Shown piece after piece: positions 29,130 to 33,900 of a stretch of 33,900 nt of DNA. The stretch comes from an uncultured Pelagibacteraceae bacterium (GTDB lineage Bacteria > Pseudomonadota > Alphaproteobacteria > Pelagibacterales > Pelagibacteraceae). The stretch spans positions 1-33,900 of the forward strand of contig CACDRY010000012.1 of NCBI GenBank assembly GCA_902555275.1. The letters are read 5' to 3'. The notes under the pieces are model-generated. The model saw only the letters and a program-made list of their open reading frames with translations. It did no database searches and was not told the DNA's origin. Positions within the stretch are counted from its first letter, which is position 1, and each line of letters opens with the position of its first letter. The translations under genes were made by a program, and so were the position numbers.

Positions 29130-29900
29130 ATGAAACTCGGTTTTATAGGAACAGGCAAAATTACTTATTCTGTTGTCACAGGAATTTGTTCATCTAAGAT
29201 TAAGTTTAATAAAATATTAGTTTCCCCAAGAAATCTAGCAACTGCTAGAAAATTGGCCAAATATAACAAAAAGGTTAAAATAGCAAAGTCAAATGATGAA
29301 ATTGTAAACTCTTGTAATTGGATATTTTTAGCAGTTACACCAACTGTAGGTCAAAATCTTATAAAAAAACTTAAATTTAAATCTAATCAAACAGTAATAA
29401 GTTTCATATCAACTATTACATTACCACAATTAAAAAAAATGATTAAAGCTAAGGCAATAATAGTGAGAGCAATTCCTTTACCTCCAATATCTATAAAAAA
29501 AGGCCCTGTTCCAATTTTCCCTCCAAATAAAAAAATAAAAAGTTTTTTTAATAAATTAGGTACTACAGTTGAAATCAAAAATGAGAACCTTTCAAAAAAT
29601 TTCTGGTCCACATCAGGTATGATGGCCCCATTCTATGAACTTTTAAATACTATGGCTAATTGGTTAGTAAAAAAAGGTGTAAATAAGAAAAATGCTCAAA
29701 AATATATTACATCCTTATTCCTAGCTTTATCGGAGGATGCAGTTGTAAATTCAAAAAAAGATCTAAAATATTTAGTAAAAGAATCCCAAACTCCCAAAGG
29801 GCTTAACGAACAAGGAGTTAACGAACTTAGAAAATTAGGTTTTTATAAATCAACTGAAAAAACTTTAAACATTATTCTTAAAAGACTTAATAAAATATAA
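29130..29900 (+). CDS. pyrroline-5-carboxylate reductase-like NAD(P)-binding protein
   Basis: The 256-aa protein has the ProC layout: N-terminal GFIGTGKITYSVV (Gly4, Gly7, Gly9), AVTPTVGQNLI, a mid-domain IVRAIPLPP where ProC has RxMPN, and a C-terminal helical dimerization domain. Near the end the usual ProC signature (SPGGTT) reads TPKGLNEQ, losing the threonines. It may therefore not reduce pyrroline-5-carboxylate but a related imine. It lies 16 bases after glaH and 14 before the second LIV ATPase, so it links these genes in one likely transcript. Confidence 0.75.
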   Translation: MKLGFIGTGKITYSVVTGICSSKIKFNKILVSPRNLATARKLAKYNKKVKIAKSNDEIVNSCNWIFLAVTPTVGQNLIKKLKFKSNQTVISFISTITLPQLKKMIKAKAIIVRAIPLPPISIKKGPVPIFPPNKKIKSFFNKLGTTVEIKNENLSKNFWSTSGMMAPFYELLNTMANWLVKKGVNKKNAQKYITSLFLALSEDAVVNSKKDLKYLVKESQTPKGLNEQGVNELRKLGFYKSTEKTLNIILKRLNKI

Positions 29901-29914
29901 TCCTACAGTAGCTT

Positions 29915-30682
29915 ATGTCTAACATTCTACAAATTGAAAATTTATCAAAATATTTTGGTGGGTTAGCTGCAGTTTCAAATTGCTCATTAAAAATAAAAGA
30001 GGGTTCTATTACAGGAATTATTGGTCCAAATGGTTCAGGTAAGACAACATTATTTAATCTAATTGCTGGTAACCTAAAATCTTCTGAAGGAAATGTTTTA
30101 TTCAATAACGAAAATATAACTGACGTACCATCCCATGAATTATTCTCAAAAGGTTTATTAAGAACTTTTCAAATAGCTCACGAGTTCTCAAATATGACAG
30201 TACTAGAAAATTTAATGATGGTTCCTGGAAATCAGTCAGGGGAAATTCTTTTAAATGCACTTTTAAAACCCAGCTTAATTAAGCAAGAAGAAGATGAAAT
30301 TAGAAAAAAAGCTTATGAAGTAACTGAATTTTTAAATTTAAAACATTTAGCTAATGAGAGAGCTGGAAATTTGTCGGGTGGTCAAAAAAAACTACTTGAA
30401 CTTGGAAGAACAATGATGGTCGATGCTAAACTTGTACTATTAGATGAAGTAGGAGCAGGGGTAAATAGAACATTATTAAAAGATTTAGGAACAGCCATAC
30501 TTAGATTAAACAAGGAAAAAAACTACACTTTTTGCATGATTGAGCACGATATGGATTTTATTAGTAGAATGTGTGACCCAGTAATTGTTATGTCAGAAGG
30601 ATCTGTTTTGTTTGAGGGCACATCAGATGAAGTAAAAAAAAACGATAAAGTAATTGATAGTTATTTGGGAAGGAAAAAATAG
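29915..30682 (+). CDS. second LIV-type ABC transporter ATP-binding protein, LivG type
   Basis: The 255-aa ATPase subunit belongs to a second importer of the branched-chain/polar amide type. Walker A GPNGSGKTT is at 37-45, the LivG segment LLRTFQIAHEFSNM follows, and the signature is NLSGGQKK from about residue 152. Walker B is LVLLDEVGAGVN: Asp177 and Glu178 are kept but the next residue is Val instead of Pro. It is clearly distinct from the first copy at 25140, not a recent duplicate. The next ATPase starts 5 bases later. Confidence 0.93.
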   Translation: MSNILQIENLSKYFGGLAAVSNCSLKIKEGSITGIIGPNGSGKTTLFNLIAGNLKSSEGNVLFNNENITDVPSHELFSKGLLRTFQIAHEFSNMTVLENLMMVPGNQSGEILLNALLKPSLIKQEEDEIRKKAYEVTEFLNLKHLANERAGNLSGGQKKLLELGRTMMVDAKLVLLDEVGAGVNRTLLKDLGTAILRLNKEKNYTFCMIEHDMDFISRMCDPVIVMSEGSVLFEGTSDEVKKNDKVIDSYLGRKK

Positions 30683-30687
30683 AAAAA

Positions 30688-31395
30688 ATGGCCTTTTTTG
30701 AGGGAAATAACATGACTGGTGGCTATGGAGACGGTCCTGACATCATAAGTTCTTGCAGTATAAATGTGGATAAAGGTGAGATAGTTGCAATACTAGGTCC
30801 TAATGGTGCTGGTAAATCTACAGCTATGAAAGCAATGCTTGGACTATTAAAACTAAAGTCTGGAAATATTATTATTGATGGTGAGGATATCTCAAATTTA
30901 TCTCCACAGGAACGAGTAAAAAAAGGAATTTCGTTTGTCCCCCAAACTAGAAACGTATTTGCAGAACTTACTGTTAAGGAAAATTTGGAAGTAGGCGCTT
31001 TTTTAAGAACAGATGAAATTAATAAGGTTATTGATGAAATTTATGATCTTTTTCCAATATTAAAAGAGAAGAAAGATCAAATAGTTGGACAATTATCAGG
31101 TGGTCAAAGACAGCAGGTAGCTTTAGGTAGAGCCTTAATGATAAAACCATCAGTACTAATGTTAGATGAACCAACAGCTGGTGTCTCACCAATCGTAATG
31201 GATGAATTATTTGAACATATTCTAAGAGTTAAAGAGACTAAAGTAGGAATTATAATGGTTGAGCAAAATGCAAAACAAGCGCTTAGTATTTCTGATAGAG
31301 GTTACGTATTAGTGACTGGTGAAAATAAATTTGAAGGTTCTGGAAATGAATTGTTAAATGATCCAGAAGTACGAAGGTCTTTTTTAGGAGCATAA
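30688..31395 (+). CDS. second LIV-type ABC transporter ATP-binding protein, LivF type
   Basis: The 235-aa ATPase has standard LivF length, without the N-terminal extension seen in the first copy. Walker A GPNGAGKST is at 37-45. VPQTRNVFAELTVKENLEVG is the typical Q-loop region, LSGGQRQQVALGRALM the signature, and LMLDEPTAGVSP Walker B. The late segment MVEQNAKQAL is the H-loop region with Gln in place of His, as is common in LivF. It pairs with the preceding ATPase; the permease gene begins 1 base after its stop. Confidence 0.94.
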   Translation: MAFFEGNNMTGGYGDGPDIISSCSINVDKGEIVAILGPNGAGKSTAMKAMLGLLKLKSGNIIIDGEDISNLSPQERVKKGISFVPQTRNVFAELTVKENLEVGAFLRTDEINKVIDEIYDLFPILKEKKDQIVGQLSGGQRQQVALGRALMIKPSVLMLDEPTAGVSPIVMDELFEHILRVKETKVGIIMVEQNAKQALSISDRGYVLVTGENKFEGSGNELLNDPEVRRSFLGA

Positions 31396-31396
31396 T

Positions 31397-32407
31397 ATGG
31401 ATTTATTAAATGCAGTAATTGTATTACTTAATTATACGATTATCCCAGCTTTAACATATGGTTCACAATTAGCTCTTGGCGCAATATTTGTAACTTTGAT
31501 TTATGGGATTTTACGATTTGCAAACTTTGCAACAGGAGACATGATGTCTTTTGGTACAATGTTTGCAGTACTTCTAACTTATTACTTTCAATCTATCGGA
31601 ATAAATTTTGGGTTTTTACCTACTGCATTACTTACAATTCCATTCGCAATTATAATGATGATACTTTACATGTTATTGATTGATAAGACAGTTTTTAACT
31701 ACTATAGAATAAAAAAAAGTCCTCCTGTTCAACTAGCAATGGTAAGTGTTGGAGTGATGTTTGTAACTCAAGCAATTATTCGAATAATTATTGGTCCAAC
31801 AGATAGAAGATTTTTAGATGGTGAAAAATTTATAATGAAAGCATCTGAATTTAAAGAAATGACAGGACTTGCTGAAGGATTAACAATTAAATCAACTCAA
31901 ATGATAACAATTGTTGTGACAATAATTGTTGTTGCAATTATGTTTTGGTTTTTAAATAAAACAAAAACTGGAACAAGTATGAGAGCATACTCTGATAATG
32001 AGGATTTAGCCCTTCTCTCAGGTATAGATCCAAAAAAAGTTGTACTTATAACATGGATTATTGCAGGTATATTAGCCACAATTGGAGGGATTTTGTATGG
32101 TTTAGACAAAAGTTATAGACCATTTGTATATTTTAATAATATGCTGCCTATATTTGCTGCAGCTATAGTTGGGGGAATTGGAAATCCATACGGGGCTTTT
32201 TTTGGTGGATATGTGATTGCATTTGCTGAAATTTTTGTAACTTATGCTTATAAACGGGTTTTAGTTTATCTACTACCAGAACCACTTGAACCCAATTCAC
32301 TAATGCAACTATTATCAACTGATTACAAGTTTGCAATTTCATTTTCTATATTAGTAATTGTCTTAATATTTAGACCATCAGGAATATTTGAGGGTAAGAG
32401 GATATGA
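31397..32407 (+). CDS. second LIV-type permease, LivH type
   Basis: The 336-aa membrane protein is longer than the first LivH (297 aa). It has the family opening SQLALGAIFVTLIYGILRFAN with FATGDMMSFG, the coupling loop TSMRAYSDNEDLALLSGID and AAAIVGGIGNPYGAFFGG. An insert around residues 130-165 (RRFLDGEKFIMKASEFKE) forms a longer periplasmic loop. ATG 31397 is 1 base from the previous stop and the end overlaps the next permease as ATGA. Confidence 0.92.
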   Translation: MDLLNAVIVLLNYTIIPALTYGSQLALGAIFVTLIYGILRFANFATGDMMSFGTMFAVLLTYYFQSIGINFGFLPTALLTIPFAIIMMILYMLLIDKTVFNYYRIKKSPPVQLAMVSVGVMFVTQAIIRIIIGPTDRRFLDGEKFIMKASEFKEMTGLAEGLTIKSTQMITIVVTIIVVAIMFWFLNKTKTGTSMRAYSDNEDLALLSGIDPKKVVLITWIIAGILATIGGILYGLDKSYRPFVYFNNMLPIFAAAIVGGIGNPYGAFFGGYVIAFAEIFVTYAYKRVLVYLLPEPLEPNSLMQLLSTDYKFAISFSILVIVLIFRPSGIFEGKRI

Positions 32408-33774
32408 GAAATTATTACAACATAATAATTGCATACTCAATAATGATGCTACTAATTATTTTAGTTGGAATATTTCAATCATGGTCAATTGCTCTTACAA
32501 TATTTAATTATTGTATGATCTCGGCAGTAATGACAATGGGTGCAAATATACAATGGGGTTATGCTGGACTTATCAACTTTGGAATTATGGGTTATACCGC
32601 GCTTGGAGGTTTAGCAGTTGTTTTGGTGTCTGTTGCTCCAGTCCCAGAGGCTTGGGGTGCCGGAGGATTAAATATGTTAGCATGCTTAGGTTTAATAATC
32701 TTAATGATTTTATCAGTAAGATATATTTTAAAAAATATACAAAAATCAAACAAAAGAAATTATTATGTAGCTGGTGTTATTATTATTGGATTAATATTAA
32801 TTAAAATTATTTCAGGACCTGCTATAGAACAAATAGAGGCAGTAGATCCAGCAAAGACAGGTTTTCTCGGTGGGCTTGGAATGCCAGTTTTATTTTCATG
32901 GATCGTTGGGGGATTATTTGCAGCTGGTTTAGCCTTTATTGTTGGTAAAGTTGCTCTAGGATTAAGAGCAGATTATTTAGCGATAGCTACATTATTAATT
33001 GCTGAGATTGTTGTATCAATAATTAAACATGAAGATTGGTTAGCAAGAGGTGTAAAAAATGTAATTGGATTAAAAAGGCCAGCACCTTACGAAATAGACT
33101 TACAAACTTCATCTTGGTTTATTAATTTAGTTGAAAAATTTCATACAAAAAAATTAGAATTGGTAATTTCATTAACTGAAAGACAGGATTTGTTAAACCA
33201 ATTAGTAATAGATGCATCTTCGGTTTATGTTAAACTATGCTTTGCTGGATTATTTTTAATTGTAGTAATTATTTTATTAATCATAACCCAAAAAGCTCTT
33301 TATTCTCCGTGGGGTAGAATGATGCGTGCAATAAGAGATAATGAAGAAGCAGCTAGTGCTATGGGAAAGAATGTTGTAAAACAGCACTTATTCATTTTCA
33401 TCCTTGGTTCAGCAATTGTAGGTATAGCAGGAGCAATGATGGTAACAAATGATGGTTTATTTACTCCAGGAAGCTATAGACCGATGAGATATACTTTTGT
33501 TATTTGGGTTATGGTTATTGTTGGAGGAACTGGTAACAACTTTGGAGCAATTCTTGGTGGATTTGTTGTATGGTTCTTATGGGTAGAGGCAGCACCAATT
33601 GCTCTTTTCTTCATCAACTTATTTACAGCTCATTTACCAGAAACAAATGAAATTAAAGTTCACCTTATTAACAGTGCTCCTTATTTTAGGTTTTTATTAG
33701 TTGGGATTGGATTGCTTTTCATAATGAGGTTTAGACCTCAAGGATTAATTCCTGAAAAAATTATAAAACAATAA
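32404..33774 (+). CDS. second LIV-type permease, LivM type, enlarged
   Basis: At 456 aa this is about 100 residues longer than the first LivM. Family motifs are present: MTMGANIQWGYAGLINFGIMG, ALGLRADYLAIATLLIAEIV, the coupling loop RAIRDNEEAASAMGKNVVKQ and IVGGTGNNFGAILGG, ending in FRPQGLIPEK. The extra length includes a hydrophobic stretch near residues 97-140 and a loop at about 205-270 rich in charged residues. No binding protein gene lies on either side within the window, so the ligand is unknown; it may be encoded further along or shared. Confidence 0.92.
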   Translation: MRNYYNIIIAYSIMMLLIILVGIFQSWSIALTIFNYCMISAVMTMGANIQWGYAGLINFGIMGYTALGGLAVVLVSVAPVPEAWGAGGLNMLACLGLIILMILSVRYILKNIQKSNKRNYYVAGVIIIGLILIKIISGPAIEQIEAVDPAKTGFLGGLGMPVLFSWIVGGLFAAGLAFIVGKVALGLRADYLAIATLLIAEIVVSIIKHEDWLARGVKNVIGLKRPAPYEIDLQTSSWFINLVEKFHTKKLELVISLTERQDLLNQLVIDASSVYVKLCFAGLFLIVVIILLIITQKALYSPWGRMMRAIRDNEEAASAMGKNVVKQHLFIFILGSAIVGIAGAMMVTNDGLFTPGSYRPMRYTFVIWVMVIVGGTGNNFGAILGGFVVWFLWVEAAPIALFFINLFTAHLPETNEIKVHLINSAPYFRFLLVGIGLLFIMRFRPQGLIPEKIIKQ

Positions 33775-33780
33775 ATTTAA

Positions 33781-33900
33781 ATGAGTTTTTTTATTTTAGG
33801 TTTCTTTACTGGCCTAAGTTTAATTTTAGCAATTGGTGCTCAAAATATATTTGTCATAGAACAAGGATTAAAAAAACAATTTGTTTTTATAGTCTGTATA
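33781..33900 (+). CDS. LysE/ArgO-type amino acid exporter, 5' part
   Basis: Forty codons are visible before the window ends. The sequence SLILAIGAQNIFVIEQGLKK matches the conserved first loop of LysE/ArgO exporters (GAQN or GPQN, then F-V-x-x-QG). It starts 6 bases after the second LivM gene, so it is likely co-transcribed. The rest is outside the window. It is a different subgroup from the RhtB-like protein at 21022, which has PGT at this place. Confidence 0.8.
   Translation, partial: MSFFILGFFTGLSLILAIGAQNIFVIEQGLKKQFVFIVCI

Overview
This window looks like a piece of a SAR11-type marine alphaproteobacterium (Pelagibacterales, near Candidatus Pelagibacter). The evidence is strong AT bias, very short or overlapping gene junctions, few Shine-Dalgarno sites, alphaproteobacterial protein variants such as the single-chain indolepyruvate ferredoxin oxidoreductase, and many genes for uptake of dissolved amino acids. 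This assignment is from composition and protein families read by eye; no database search was run. I see no tRNA, rRNA, CRISPR array, phage or insertion sequence.

Region 1 (1-5759): the 3' part of miaA, broken by a +1 frameshift, then the branched-chain amino acid genes ilvB, ilvN and ilvC, a probable terminator, and leuA. leuA is interrupted by a +1 frameshift in an A8 run close to its end; the real gene runs to 5759, not to the early stop at 5509. A 9-codon ORF with Leu/Ile codons overlaps the leuA start.

Region 2 (5762-11222): the rod-shape and wall-elongation operon mreB-mreC-mreD-mrdA-rodA, all tightly coupled.

Region 3 (11296-20317): seven co-directional, nearly touching genes that look like a catabolic unit. 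They encode a DadA-like FAD amine/amino-acid oxidoreductase, a fused indolepyruvate ferredoxin oxidoreductase, an EamA transporter, a D-2-hydroxyacid dehydrogenase, a histone-deacetylase-fold hydrolase, MsrB and a DUF1479 Fe(II)/2-oxoglutarate oxygenase. On the opposite strand (20319-20901) sit a glutaredoxin and a TIGR03643/DUF2805 protein.

Region 4 (20902-29900): a LysE-type exporter with an unusual leader (a perfect 12-bp tandem repeat, then mutually exclusive hairpins reaching the start codon). It is followed by a LIV-type ABC importer (livJ, terminator, livH, a 60-aa small ORF, livM, livG, livF). The operon continues into azlC, azlD, a secreted pentapeptide-repeat protein, a GlaH/CsiD glutarate hydroxylase and a ProC-like reductase.

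Region 5 (29915-33900): a second LIV-type transporter (G-F-H-M order, no binding protein in view), followed by the start of a second LysE/ArgO-type exporter.

Overall the window combines branched-chain amino acid synthesis, import and export with probable amino acid/keto-acid catabolism. The items most worth checking are the two homopolymer frameshifts, the bistable leader before the LysE gene, the leuA leader ORF, the region 3 gene set, and the 60-aa ORF inside the LIV operon.
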